From an uncultured Eubacterium sp. (lineage in GTDB: Bacteria; Bacillota; Clostridia; Lachnospirales; Lachnospiraceae): a stretch of 64,000 nt of DNA. The position numbers were made by a program, and so were the translations under genes. Shown in pieces: positions 8,322-16,119 of the stretch (position 1 is the stretch's first letter; each line of letters begins with the position of its first letter). The notes below the pieces were generated by a model. It had not been told where the DNA came from and did no database searches. It saw only the letters and a program-made list of their open reading frames with translations. The stretch lies in the NCBI GenBank assembly GCA_910586445.1, contig CAJUHV010000008.1:12093-76092 (forward strand), read 5' to 3'.

Positions 8322-8350
8322 AAAAAAAGAACTGCCCTGCGGCAGTCCTT
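8322..8350 (-). terminator. Terminator of flagellin copy 2
   Basis: On the minus strand, GGACTGCC/GGCAGTTC forms a stem with a four-base loop, followed by seven T. It is the counterpart of the hairpin at 7011-7040, with a few changes that keep pairing. Confidence 0.9.
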
Positions 8351-8375
8351 TTTTCTATTATGGCATATAATCTTA

Positions 8376-9215
8376 TTACTGAAGCAATGATAATACACCC
8401 TGTGTAGACTGGTTGCCCTGTGCAAGCATTGACTGTCCTGCCTGTGCAAGGATGTTGTTCTTGCTGTATTCAACCATCTCTTCAGCCATATCTGTATCAC
8501 GAAGACGTGATTCAGCTGCCTGTGTATTCTCAGAGATGTTATCCAAGTTTGAAATTGTATGCTCTAATCTGTTCTGTAATGCGCCGAGTGTAGATCTCAT
8601 TGCGGATACAGACTGGATAGCTTTCTGGATAACTGTCATTGCAGAACCAGCGGATGAGAAGCTCGATACGCTGATTGCAAGTTTCTTTGTTGCACCAGTA
8701 CCTGTTGTTAAGCCAAGGCTGCTAGAGTTCATAGCTTTGATCGATACAGAAATGTTCTGTCCTTCCAGAGAACCTACCTGAAGGTTCTTGTTTGTGAAAG
8801 ATCCATCTAACAGGTTCATTGTGTTGAACTGTGTTGTAGATGCAATTCTGTCGATTTCTGATGTCAGCTGATGGATCTCTGCTGCGATTGCATTTCTATC
8901 TGCTGTCGTATTTGTGTCGTTTGCTGCCTGAGTAGCTAACTCATTCATACGCTGTAAGATAGAATGTGTCTCTGCTAATGCACCTTCAGCTACCTGGATT
9001 AAGGATACGCCGTCCTGTGCATTGGAAGAAGCCTTGTTTAAGCCTCTGATCTGGCTTCTCATCTTTTCAGAAATTGTCAAGCCTGCTGCGTCATCGCCTG
9101 CACGGTTGATTCTGTAGCCAGAAGATAACTTCTCTGAAGATTTTGCCTGAGCTGATGTTGTGATGCCTAACTGTCTGTTAGAGTTCATTGCTGTAAGATT
9201 GTGCTGTACTACCAT
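8376..9215 (-). CDS. hag: Flagellin, copy 2
   Basis: 279 residues, identical to the product of the gene at 7062 throughout, including the short variable middle. It has its own sigma-28 promoter with a perfect GCCGATAT element, its own CsrA-type leader and its own terminator, so both copies should be expressed and respond to the same signals. The identity points to a recent duplication or ongoing gene conversion. Because the proteins cannot be told apart, the duplication probably acts on dosage, not antigenic variety. The two repeats could recombine and delete one gene with the intervening 1.3 kb. A long open frame on the opposite strand in both copies is a shadow of this coding sequence. Confidence 0.97.
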   Translation of the reverse strand: MVVQHNLTAMNSNRQLGITTSAQAKSSEKLSSGYRINRAGDDAAGLTISEKMRSQIRGLNKASSNAQDGVSLIQVAEGALAETHSILQRMNELATQAANDTNTTADRNAIAAEIHQLTSEIDRIASTTQFNTMNLLDGSFTNKNLQVGSLEGQNISVSIKAMNSSSLGLTTGTGATKKLAISVSSFSSAGSAMTVIQKAIQSVSAMRSTLGALQNRLEHTISNLDNISENTQAAESRLRDTDMAEEMVEYSKNNILAQAGQSMLAQGNQSTQGVLSLLQ

Positions 9216-9255
9216 AATGTTTCCTCCTTGAATTTAATGCAGCTTCCTTGCTGCA
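9216..9255 (-). promoter_or_regulatory. Probable CsrA-binding leader of flagellin copy 2
   Basis: The stem TGCAGC/GCTGCA (9238-9243, 9250-9255) holds the loop AAGGAA in the transcript, and AAGGAGG is at 9223-9229. It is the same design as in copy 1, and the one base difference lies between the ribosome site and the ATG. Confidence 0.65.
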
Positions 9256-9344
9256 AATCTTTTTTAATTTTGCTCTGCCTGACTGCCCTGACGGCTTCGA
9301 CAGACAGCTTTCAAGTAACAATTGTTATCTTGTACTTGTATTAT

Positions 9345-9371
9345 ATATCGGCTGGTTGGTCAAATACTTTA
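9345..9371 (-). promoter_or_regulatory. Sigma-28 promoter of flagellin copy 2
   Basis: Minus strand: TAAA, 15-base spacer, GCCGATAT, a full match to the Gram-positive flagellar sigma consensus. It starts 17 bases beyond the stop of the fliT-like gene, with no terminator between, so readthrough from the upstream operon is possible. Confidence 0.92.
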
Positions 9372-9388
9372 TAGATAAAAATATTTTT

Positions 9389-9868
9389 TTATTTTTTATT
9401 ATCCATAAACTGCGCGTCCACATAACTGGTCTTTGTCATGCTGCGGTAATACTGATTGACCGCTTTGTAGCTTGCCTTGACCTCCCGCACCTGTTTTTTT
9501 ACAGATGAGAATTTCTTTTCTGCCAGCTTGTAATTTCTGCGCTCTTCCACCTGTATGTTGCTGCTTTCGGCAGTAACCTGCCGGATCAAATCCTGAAGAC
9601 GCCGGATCTGATCCTTGTACTGCTCCTTATGGGCATCCAGCTGCTGCCGGATACGCTCATAGACATCCTCAAAGCCCTGGTCTAACAGCTCTAGTTCTTC
9701 TACGAGCGCTGCCTTTGACGCTATATTTTCTTCAAAATCTTCCGGTGCCAATTCTTCATCCAGCAGCAGAACCCGCTGATGCTCATTTTTTACCCGGATC
9801 TGGTTTAAAATCCCCAGCTTTTTCTTCAAGCTCTGTTCTAGTATGTCTAGATAATTTTCTTCCGGCAT
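9389..9868 (-). CDS. FliT-like flagellar chaperone candidate
   Basis: 159 residues from the ATG at 9868, chosen because AAGGAG stands six bases upstream; an upstream in-frame start would extend into untranslated leader. The protein is almost wholly helical and charged, with long coiled-coil-like segments (EELELLDQGFEDVYERI, then RRLQDLIRQV). It has no signal peptide. Size and position directly after fliS fit a FliT/FlgN-type export chaperone for a filament-cap or junction protein. I see no sequence motif that proves this. A 234-base gap separates it from fliS, so it may be transcribed separately as well. Alternative: an unrelated small helical motility protein specific to this group. Confidence 0.5.
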   Translation of the reverse strand: MPEENYLDILEQSLKKKLGILNQIRVKNEHQRVLLLDEELAPEDFEENIASKAALVEELELLDQGFEDVYERIRQQLDAHKEQYKDQIRRLQDLIRQVTAESSNIQVEERRNYKLAEKKFSSVKKQVREVKASYKAVNQYYRSMTKTSYVDAQFMDNKK

Positions 9869-10102
9869 GGCCCACTCCTTTTCTATTGACGCAGTCTGAT
9901 AAACAGCAAAAGACCGGATCAAACCCACGGTATCCAGCCTCCTGCAATTTGGTCTGGCTGCCTTTCTGCAGCTAGACTTTTGCAGAATGCCGGCTGAATA
10001 CTGTGAATTGACCCTGCGTCTGTTCTATATAATTTACATTACGATTCTTACATTCAATTCATCCTATGTACTGATCATTGCGCTATTATAGTGTTTTCGT
10101 TA

Positions 10103-10483
10103 CTACACATTCTGAACTGACTTGTGCATGACTTCTTTCCAGGTATCGCGCATTGTACGCAGATGCTTCAAGACTCTTTTTAACATTTCTTTATCTTTTC
10201 TGATATTTGCCTGCGTCAGCTGTTCCTGTAGATATTCATAGACATTATTAAAGTCTTTTGCAACTGGATATTTGTAATTTAAAGTAGACTGAAATTCTTC
10301 GATAATCCGCTCTACTTTTACAATATTCGTATGCGCCTTTTGTATGTCACGCTCTTCGATAGCAGCAATTGCCATATTGCAGAATTTTATTGCCCCGTCA
10401 TACAGCATCAGGGTAAGCTCTCCTTTGGATGCTGTCATCAGTTTGTTATTGGTATACGCTGCATATCCATTCTTCGTTAACAT
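10103..10483 (-). CDS. fliS: Flagellin export chaperone FliS
   Basis: 126 residues, the normal FliS length. Recognisable elements are NGYAAYTNNKLMTASKGELTLMLYDGAIKF at the N-terminus (the helix that binds flagellin's C-terminal segment), a central VERIIEEFQSTLNY, and LKHLRTMRDTWKEV near the end. FliS keeps unpolymerised flagellin in the cytoplasm and delivers it to the export gate. In Bacillus it also works in the FliW-CsrA-flagellin loop, whose other members lie in this operon. GGAGG precedes the ATG. It follows fliD with a 76-base gap in the usual order. Confidence 0.95.
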   Translation of the reverse strand: MLTKNGYAAYTNNKLMTASKGELTLMLYDGAIKFCNMAIAAIEERDIQKAHTNIVKVERIIEEFQSTLNYKYPVAKDFNNVYEYLQEQLTQANIRKDKEMLKRVLKHLRTMRDTWKEVMHKSVQNV

Positions 10484-10559
10484 CGTAATCCTCCGTGATT
10501 GTGATATTATTTACTTATAGTTCCACCGCTGCCAGACAATTGATGAATGAAACAGCTTA

Positions 10560-12956
10560 TCATGAACCAAGCAGGCCCGCAAGTGCTGACTGCTGGCTCT
10601 GTAATTTTGAAAGTGCTGTCTCCATAGCAGCAAATTTCTTATAATAATCGTCTTCGATCTTAGCTACTTTTTCTTCCCATGCACTGATCTTCTTTGTATA
10701 ATCACTATAGCTCTGCGCCATCGATTTATCATTGTAAATCGACTGGAAGGAGCTGAGTGATGTAGTACCCATCTTCTTATTCAGGCCCTCATACAGTTTC
10801 TGTGAAGCGCCTTTTATGATCTCAATGACCGTATCAGGATCAGAATTCAGCATAGCCATCAGCTTATCTGCATTTGCGGACGTCTCATCGTCATCTGCAT
10901 CGCCGTCTATATGATACATATATCTGTCTGCGGCTGATGTACCAAAATAGTTGCCTGTCTTAATTCCCAATGAAGACAGACTGTAGTTTTTGCCATTTAT
11001 TTTTACAGATGCTGACATTGCTGATGTCATGGTAGAAATCAGTCCGCCGAGCGTGCTGTCCCTGCGCAGCACAGAATCTTTGATCTTTTTCTCCCAGTCT
11101 GCAATCTCAGACTCTGACATTACTTCTTTTTCTTCTGATGTCAGAGGCTCATAGCCTTTGGAAGATTCTGCATTATACAGTGAAGACATCTCACCGATAA
11201 TTGCATTGTATTCTGTAATGAAATCCTTGATCTTGTCGTATAGTCCCTGCGTATCGGTAGATGTAGTAAGCGTAATTGCATCATCATCGTCCATGCCTGT
11301 AGTCTCATGTGCCTGGATTGTCATGCCGTTTATATTAAACGTATTTGTATTTGATGTGTATTCTACGCCGTTCAGCTCAATGACCGCATCGGTAGCATCT
11401 ACTTTCTTACCGCCGCTCACATTCTGGGTCAGCTCATAATCATCGCCGACTTTTGTATAATTCGCTGCAAAGAACTCTACTCTTTCTGCAAGAGTGTTTA
11501 CATAATCATCAAACGCCTGCTTATTATCCGGATCTGTAAGATCTGACATTTCTTTTGTAAGCGCACTGCTGTTAATCGTCTTATAAGACGCAATCACTTC
11601 AGCCGCTTTCGCAAGTCCTGTATTCGCGTTTTTGATATTTTCCTTATTTGTTTCAATATTCTGGTTAAATTCTGTAGTTAAATCATCATATGCAGCTGCT
11701 GGATTTCCACTTGATATCGCCGCAGACACTTTATCCAATACTGCCTGCTGCTCAGCTGTAGGTTCAGCTTCATATTCTTCTCTGAAAGCCTGATGGGAAT
11801 TATAGGCTTTGAGCTGTTTTACAATATCAGATGTCTCTTCTACCGGATTGCCATCATCGTCTAATACCGGATTGCCATCCTCATCTACTTTTGGCTGTGT
11901 CTCATCAAAAGTATATCTGCTTTTTATACTGTCAAATGTGATATAAGTACCCGGATCATCTCCGTCTTCTGCAAGCCGCAGTTTCCCGTCGTCTCCACGT
12001 ACGTAATCTTTTTTCCGGTCTTCTTCGGACATATTGTAGAATTGGGATAAGTATTCCGCATCCTGATCACTTATGCCCTTCTGCGCGATTGCATAAGCGT
12101 TTTTATATGCTTCTACATACTTAATCGCTTCTGCACTCTGTGTATTCTCTGCCTGCCATTTGCCGATATTTTCTGTTAAGTCTACCTGCTCCTGCTTTGC
12201 CTGTGCTACAGCTGTAACATCTGCCTCCAGCTTTGTCCTGTCAACAGAACCCGTTACAGGATTGTAGTACTCCATCCAGGCTGCTGCCTCGGCGCTGGAG
12301 GTCTTGGATGGTACATTTACGCCCAGAGCATTCAGCGCTTCTGCACCCTTGGTGTTTAGGCCTGTCAGCATAAAATCATTACCCTCTCCGGTATCCTTTG
12401 AGGTAATGTAGATTCTTTTATTTGTATTATCATACGAAGCTGTTACGCCTGTACCAGAATTATTGATCTGCTTTACGAAATCGGAGATCGTCGTGTTGCC
12501 GTCTACATTGATTTCTTTTCTGACACCGTTTTTACCTTCGATACAGTAGGTAGCCGGCGTTCCATCATCTGTAAATCCTAATTCTGATAATTTTGTAGAT
12601 CCGCTTTTTGCATTTTTCAGCTGGGCTCCTGACAGGTACCCGCCTTTTGCAAGCGTCTTAATTTTCAGCGTCTGTGTGCCGTTTACTGCATCTTTGGACG
12701 CTGTTACCGTTGCTTTGGATGTATTGGATACAGTCGTCTTTTTAATATTATAGCCAGCAGAAAAACGCATTTTGTCCAAAGATTTGTATAAATTTAATAC
12801 CTTTGCATTCAAACTTTTCCATTTATCCTGCGTCCAGGACAGCTTAATCTGCTTTTTCTTGATTTTGTCCCCTTTAGTCCTATATGCGGAAACTAACTCC
12901 TGAATAATTGAATCTGTATCCAGACCTGAATTCAATCCTGTAACTCTTATTGGCAT
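10560..12956 (-). CDS. fliD: Flagellar filament cap protein FliD (HAP2)
   Basis: 798 residues. The N-terminal FliD_N domain begins MPIRVTGLNSGLDTDSIIQELV, the family signature, followed by a helical SWTQDKWKSLNAKVLNLYKSLDKMRF. The C-terminal FliD_C region has a DTQGLYDKIKDFITEYNAIIGEMSSLYN block and ends in a long helix with KIEDDYYKKFAAMETALSKLQSQQSALAGLLGS. It caps the filament and promotes flagellin assembly. It is longer than common FliD proteins of about 450-650 residues. The extra length is a hypervariable middle part (about residues 220-520) with acidic and Glu/Lys-rich stretches that would be surface exposed. It lies downstream of flaG by 10 bases, so it shares the flaG promoter. Confidence 0.93.
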   Translation of the reverse strand: MPIRVTGLNSGLDTDSIIQELVSAYRTKGDKIKKKQIKLSWTQDKWKSLNAKVLNLYKSLDKMRFSAGYNIKKTTVSNTSKATVTASKDAVNGTQTLKIKTLAKGGYLSGAQLKNAKSGSTKLSELGFTDDGTPATYCIEGKNGVRKEINVDGNTTISDFVKQINNSGTGVTASYDNTNKRIYITSKDTGEGNDFMLTGLNTKGAEALNALGVNVPSKTSSAEAAAWMEYYNPVTGSVDRTKLEADVTAVAQAKQEQVDLTENIGKWQAENTQSAEAIKYVEAYKNAYAIAQKGISDQDAEYLSQFYNMSEEDRKKDYVRGDDGKLRLAEDGDDPGTYITFDSIKSRYTFDETQPKVDEDGNPVLDDDGNPVEETSDIVKQLKAYNSHQAFREEYEAEPTAEQQAVLDKVSAAISSGNPAAAYDDLTTEFNQNIETNKENIKNANTGLAKAAEVIASYKTINSSALTKEMSDLTDPDNKQAFDDYVNTLAERVEFFAANYTKVGDDYELTQNVSGGKKVDATDAVIELNGVEYTSNTNTFNINGMTIQAHETTGMDDDDAITLTTSTDTQGLYDKIKDFITEYNAIIGEMSSLYNAESSKGYEPLTSEEKEVMSESEIADWEKKIKDSVLRRDSTLGGLISTMTSAMSASVKINGKNYSLSSLGIKTGNYFGTSAADRYMYHIDGDADDDETSANADKLMAMLNSDPDTVIEIIKGASQKLYEGLNKKMGTTSLSSFQSIYNDKSMAQSYSDYTKKISAWEEKVAKIEDDYYKKFAAMETALSKLQSQQSALAGLLGS

Positions 12957-12966
12957 ACGCTACCTC

Positions 12967-13422
12967 CTATCCTCTCTCATCTACCATAATGCCTGCCATC
13001 TCCCAGACTTTCTGGATCATGTCCAGTGTCTGCTCGGGCGGATACTCTTTGATAATATCTTTTGTATCCTTATCCACGATTTTGATCATCACACGGTTTG
13101 TGCCCTCGTGAATGCCGAATACCGCTTCTGTCCGGGCCATCATATTCTTTCTGAGCTTATCGACAGCCTGCTGAAGCTGCCTGCTCGTCTGGCCTCCATT
13201 ACCGCCGCCCAGACTTTCGCCTTTTTCACCATCGTTTCCTGTGACAGGCTGCATAGGCTTTACCACATCTGTATCTGATACTGCTGCCTGTGCTGCGGCA
13301 CGGTCAGCTTCTGACGCAGTTTTTTTCGGTTTTGCAGAGTCTGCAGCCTTGACCGGTTTTGCTGCATCAGACGATCTTCCCTGATATGCCGCTGCAGCTG
13401 TCTTCAACACTTCTATTGCCAT
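12967..13422 (-). CDS. flaG: FlaG family flagellar protein
   Basis: 151 residues. The C-terminal 60 residues match FlaG: a helix (LQQAVDKLRKNMMARTEAVFGIHEGTNR), then MIKIVDKDTKDIIKEYPPEQTLDM, which is the family hallmark. The N-terminal half is Ala/Lys/Asp-rich and probably disordered. FlaG affects filament length in other bacteria and is regularly found just before fliD, as here. A sigma-28 promoter sits in the gap before it (13479-13505), so flaG-fliD-fliS can be expressed late and independently of fliW-csrA. Confidence 0.88.
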   Translation of the reverse strand: MAIEVLKTAAAAYQGRSSDAAKPVKAADSAKPKKTASEADRAAAQAAVSDTDVVKPMQPVTGNDGEKGESLGGGNGGQTSRQLQQAVDKLRKNMMARTEAVFGIHEGTNRVMIKIVDKDTKDIIKEYPPEQTLDMIQKVWEMAGIMVDERG

Positions 13423-13478
13423 TCTACTCCACCTCCTTGTGAATGCCTATTCAATTACTCTTCTGTCTGTTAACGTAT

Positions 13479-13505
13479 ATATCGGTAGAAACCTCAAAAT
13501 ATTTA
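13479..13505 (-). promoter_or_regulatory. Internal sigma-28 promoter before flaG
   Basis: Minus strand: TAAA, a 15-base spacer, ACCGATAT (one mismatch to GCCGATAT). It lies immediately after the csrA stop and about 57 bases before flaG, splitting the late operon into two transcription units. Confidence 0.8.
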
Positions 13506-13508
13506 ACA

Positions 13509-13724
13509 TTAAAGAATATTTTTCAGCGCTTCGAGGCTGTCCAGGCTAGAAGCCGCTTCATTTTCTTTCTGTATCTGAAGATATACCTCTTTGCGGTAAA
13601 TCGGCACTTCTTTCGGAGCAGATACGCCTATTTTTACCTGATCGCCGCGAATCTCCAGTATTGTTACTTCTATATTATTATTTAGTACCAATGCCTCGCC
13701 TTTTTTTCTGGTCAGTGCTAGCAT
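13509..13724 (-). CDS. csrA: Translational regulator CsrA
   Basis: 71 residues. MLALTRKKGEALVLNNNIEVTILEI at the start and VSAPKEVPIYRKEVY in the middle are the CsrA RNA-binding core (strand 1 with the Leu4/Arg6 region and the GVxAPxxxxVxRxEV motif). The tail NEAASSLDSLEAL is typical of the longer FliW-linked CsrA proteins, which carry the FliW contact surface. CsrA is expected to bind GGA motifs and block translation of flagellin; both flagellin leaders here have suitable sites. It overlaps the end of fliW by seven bases, implying coupled synthesis of regulator and antagonist. Confidence 0.97.
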   Translation of the reverse strand: MLALTRKKGEALVLNNNIEVTILEIRGDQVKIGVSAPKEVPIYRKEVYLQIQKENEAASSLDSLEALKNIL

Positions 13725-14182
13725 ACCTGCTCACCTTCTTTCTTTTTATTCAAAATGTCATAGATCTTGTATTTTACCGGATAATCATCTTCTATAATAA
13801 TCTGCACCCCATGCAGATTGTCCATATTTATGACAAACGGAGCTTTCAGATTGACAGACATCTGCTTGATTTCTTTTGGCACGGTAATTGTCACCAGCAT
13901 AAATGCGCTTTCGTTCGGCATCTTTCCGAGTGATTCCAGCCCCTCTTCATTTACTACCGGCTGATAATCAGCCCTGACATCCAGCGGATTAATGACTGGA
14001 AGTGCAAATGACGGATCATCCATCGACTGCAGCCATTTAATCGTGCCCTGTCCTTCTTTTTCTTCATCATAGATCAATGTAAAATGTTTTAAATCCGGGA
14101 ATCCAATAATGCCTTCCTTGAATATAATGATTTTGCTGTCTTCGATGTCAATCTTGCCGAATAACCTTGTATTAGCCTTCAT
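13718..14182 (-). CDS. fliW: Flagellar assembly factor FliW (CsrA antagonist)
   Basis: 154 residues, usual length. Family marks are FGKIDIEDSKIIIFKEGIIGFPDLKHF, then SFALPVINPLDVRADYQ, and the C-terminal ITVPKEIKQMSVNLKAPFVINMDNLHGVQII. FliW binds either flagellin or CsrA. When flagellin is exported, FliW is freed and sequesters CsrA, allowing more flagellin translation. Gene order flgL-fliW-csrA is the same as in Bacillus. The stop overlaps the csrA start. A strong hairpin stands between flgL and this gene. Confidence 0.96.
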   Translation of the reverse strand: MKANTRLFGKIDIEDSKIIIFKEGIIGFPDLKHFTLIYDEEKEGQGTIKWLQSMDDPSFALPVINPLDVRADYQPVVNEEGLESLGKMPNESAFMLVTITVPKEIKQMSVNLKAPFVINMDNLHGVQIIIEDDYPVKYKIYDILNKKKEGEQVC

Positions 14183-14212
14183 CTTATACTCCTTTGCTTC
14201 ACTGTTTTAAAT

Positions 14213-14250
14213 ATGGACGCCAATAACGATATACAGTTACTGGCGTCCAT
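14213..14250 (-). promoter_or_regulatory. Intercistronic hairpin between flgL and fliW
   Basis: A 15-base-pair stem (14213-14227 with 14236-14250) and an eight-base loop. The single A/C mismatch on the plus strand becomes a G-U wobble on the minus strand, so the structure fits the operon RNA. No U-run follows, which argues for RNA stability or processing over termination. Confidence 0.6.
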
Positions 14251-14272
14251 GCCCTGGCTTCTTATATTCTGA

Positions 14273-16105
14273 TTAAATAAAGTCTAATAATGTCATTTTG
14301 CCTATTTTGGCTGCTGCCTGCAGTGCCGCCTGATAGGCTACTGAGGCTGCTGAATAGTTGATTACCAGTTCCGATAAATCCATATCCTCATTAATAGACT
14401 TTAATTCCTTAAACGTAGATTCTTGAATGCTCATACGGTTTTTCGTCAACGATACGCGCTCTCCACGTCCGCCTAAATCTGTGATTTCCAAATCTACCTT
14501 ATCACGGTAATCCTGGAATTTTGTAATGTATGCACTGTATGTGTCATGCATGTTCTGATTTGCATAATCCAGCTGCTTCTGTGCGACATCCAGCCACGCA
14601 TTTAGGTTTTTCAGCTCTGCCTCACTGTAATCGCCGGTATCTATTTTCTTTTTGATCGCATCTACAGTATCCTGTGCAGATATTGCCATCTGTACGATCT
14701 CAATAAGATCATCCATATCACGGCGGATATCAGAATTAAACACTTCCCTTGCTTCGGTATTGATCTGCATCTGCTGTCCGCCTGCGATATTATAAAAGAT
14801 CCCCTGTGTAATCCATTCGCCATTTTCATCAAAGTTGACATAAGTGATGTCATCACGTTCTTCCATATAACGCGTGCAGTTAAAGTAATACTCCGGGCGG
14901 AGCTCGCCGGATTCAAAGCCATTTTTGGTATAATCAAATCCAAACGAAACACGATTTTCATCAAAAAGCTTCGCCAGCTTATCGCCGAAAAGCAGCTCGC
15001 CGCTTTCTGCGTCAAATACCACTTCATTTTCACCGATCTTATAGCCGTCTTTTCTTAAATCACTCGTATTTGAAACGCGGTAGGTAACTTCCTGGCCGTT
15101 TACCATAGCCGGCAGATACGGATCGCCGTTTGCATCTGTACTCGTAACAACGGATACAGTTTTTACTGGTGCAGGCTGCGGAACATTTGCAGGATCTGCC
15201 TGCCATGCATTCCATTCGTCCTGATCGTATACATCATAGGTATATACATCATTGCCATTTGCATTTTGAGTAATATTAGGATTTTGATCATCCAAATGGA
15301 ATCCTGCCACTTGTGTAGGTGACTGTGGAACTAAAGGCGGCGTCTTCGTGTTATCGATCGAGAACGTATAACCTTCTGTAGTGATCGACTGCGCATTGTT
15401 TGTGATCGCCATCTGTACTGTCTCACCCGCTGCATTTACGTAGGAAAGGCTCAGCGAGGTGCTGTCTTTATCAATATTATCATAAGCCAGCCTCAGACGG
15501 TTTAACTCCACTTCATTAAACGGTTCTGCTGGTGTCTGTGCTACTTTGCCGTCGGATGTATCTTCAAACCTGCCTGCATAATACTTCTTTTTTTCTATAT
15601 CTTTAAATGTAAATCTCTCAGAGATATCATATTTCTGTTTCTTTGCATCCGCATCATCCGTAAATGTTAAATTCTGATTTGTTTTCCACCCTGTAAATAT
15701 CGTCCTACCCGCATAATCTGCGTTTCCTTCAGAATAGACCTGCTGCTGCAGAGACTGAAGTTCTTTTAAAATAGCCCGGCGGTTTTCCTGCTCTAATACA
15801 TCATTCGCCCCGTATACTACCTGGTCATATGCATCCTTTAACAGATCCTTCATATTGATCAGTGCTGTCTGTGTACAATCCATCCAAGACTCTGTATCCG
15901 GGATATTATTTGTATAATACTGTGTAATCGTACTCAGCGTACTGCGCAGGCGCAGTGAACGGATCGCTATAACCGGATTGTCGGAAGGCTTGGTGATCTT
16001 TTTCTGTGAAGACATCTGATTGTTTGTGTAATTTACTTTTGCCCTGTTCGTATTGATGTTTGTCTTTGTCTTCTTAACAACCATCGAATTGGTAATTCTC
16101 ATCAT
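14273..16105 (-). CDS. flgL: Hook-filament junction protein FlgL (HAP3)
   Basis: 610 residues. The N-terminal flagellin-like domain reads MMRITNSMVVKKTKTNINTN and continues to SQKKITKPSDNPVIAIRSLRLR, the FlgL signature. The C-terminal helix has RVSLTKNRMSIQESTFKELKSINEDMDLSELVINYSAASVAYQAALQAA. It links hook and filament. It is about twice the length of common FlgL. The added middle part (about residues 190-430) is a variable beta-rich insertion that would project from the filament base. GGAGGG precedes the double ATG. It lies 14 bases after flgK in the same operon. Confidence 0.93.
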   Translation of the reverse strand: MMRITNSMVVKKTKTNINTNRAKVNYTNNQMSSQKKITKPSDNPVIAIRSLRLRSTLSTITQYYTNNIPDTESWMDCTQTALINMKDLLKDAYDQVVYGANDVLEQENRRAILKELQSLQQQVYSEGNADYAGRTIFTGWKTNQNLTFTDDADAKKQKYDISERFTFKDIEKKKYYAGRFEDTSDGKVAQTPAEPFNEVELNRLRLAYDNIDKDSTSLSLSYVNAAGETVQMAITNNAQSITTEGYTFSIDNTKTPPLVPQSPTQVAGFHLDDQNPNITQNANGNDVYTYDVYDQDEWNAWQADPANVPQPAPVKTVSVVTSTDANGDPYLPAMVNGQEVTYRVSNTSDLRKDGYKIGENEVVFDAESGELLFGDKLAKLFDENRVSFGFDYTKNGFESGELRPEYYFNCTRYMEERDDITYVNFDENGEWITQGIFYNIAGGQQMQINTEAREVFNSDIRRDMDDLIEIVQMAISAQDTVDAIKKKIDTGDYSEAELKNLNAWLDVAQKQLDYANQNMHDTYSAYITKFQDYRDKVDLEITDLGGRGERVSLTKNRMSIQESTFKELKSINEDMDLSELVINYSAASVAYQAALQAAAKIGKMTLLDFI

Positions 16106-16119
16106 AGCTGTTTCCCTCC

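Larger units (their letters stand above)
8357..9255 (-). repeat. About 0.9-kb direct repeat, flagellin copy 2
   Basis: Partner of 7043-7941. Similarity stops abruptly just upstream of the leader hairpin and resumes only in the 40-base promoter block. Confidence 0.9.
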
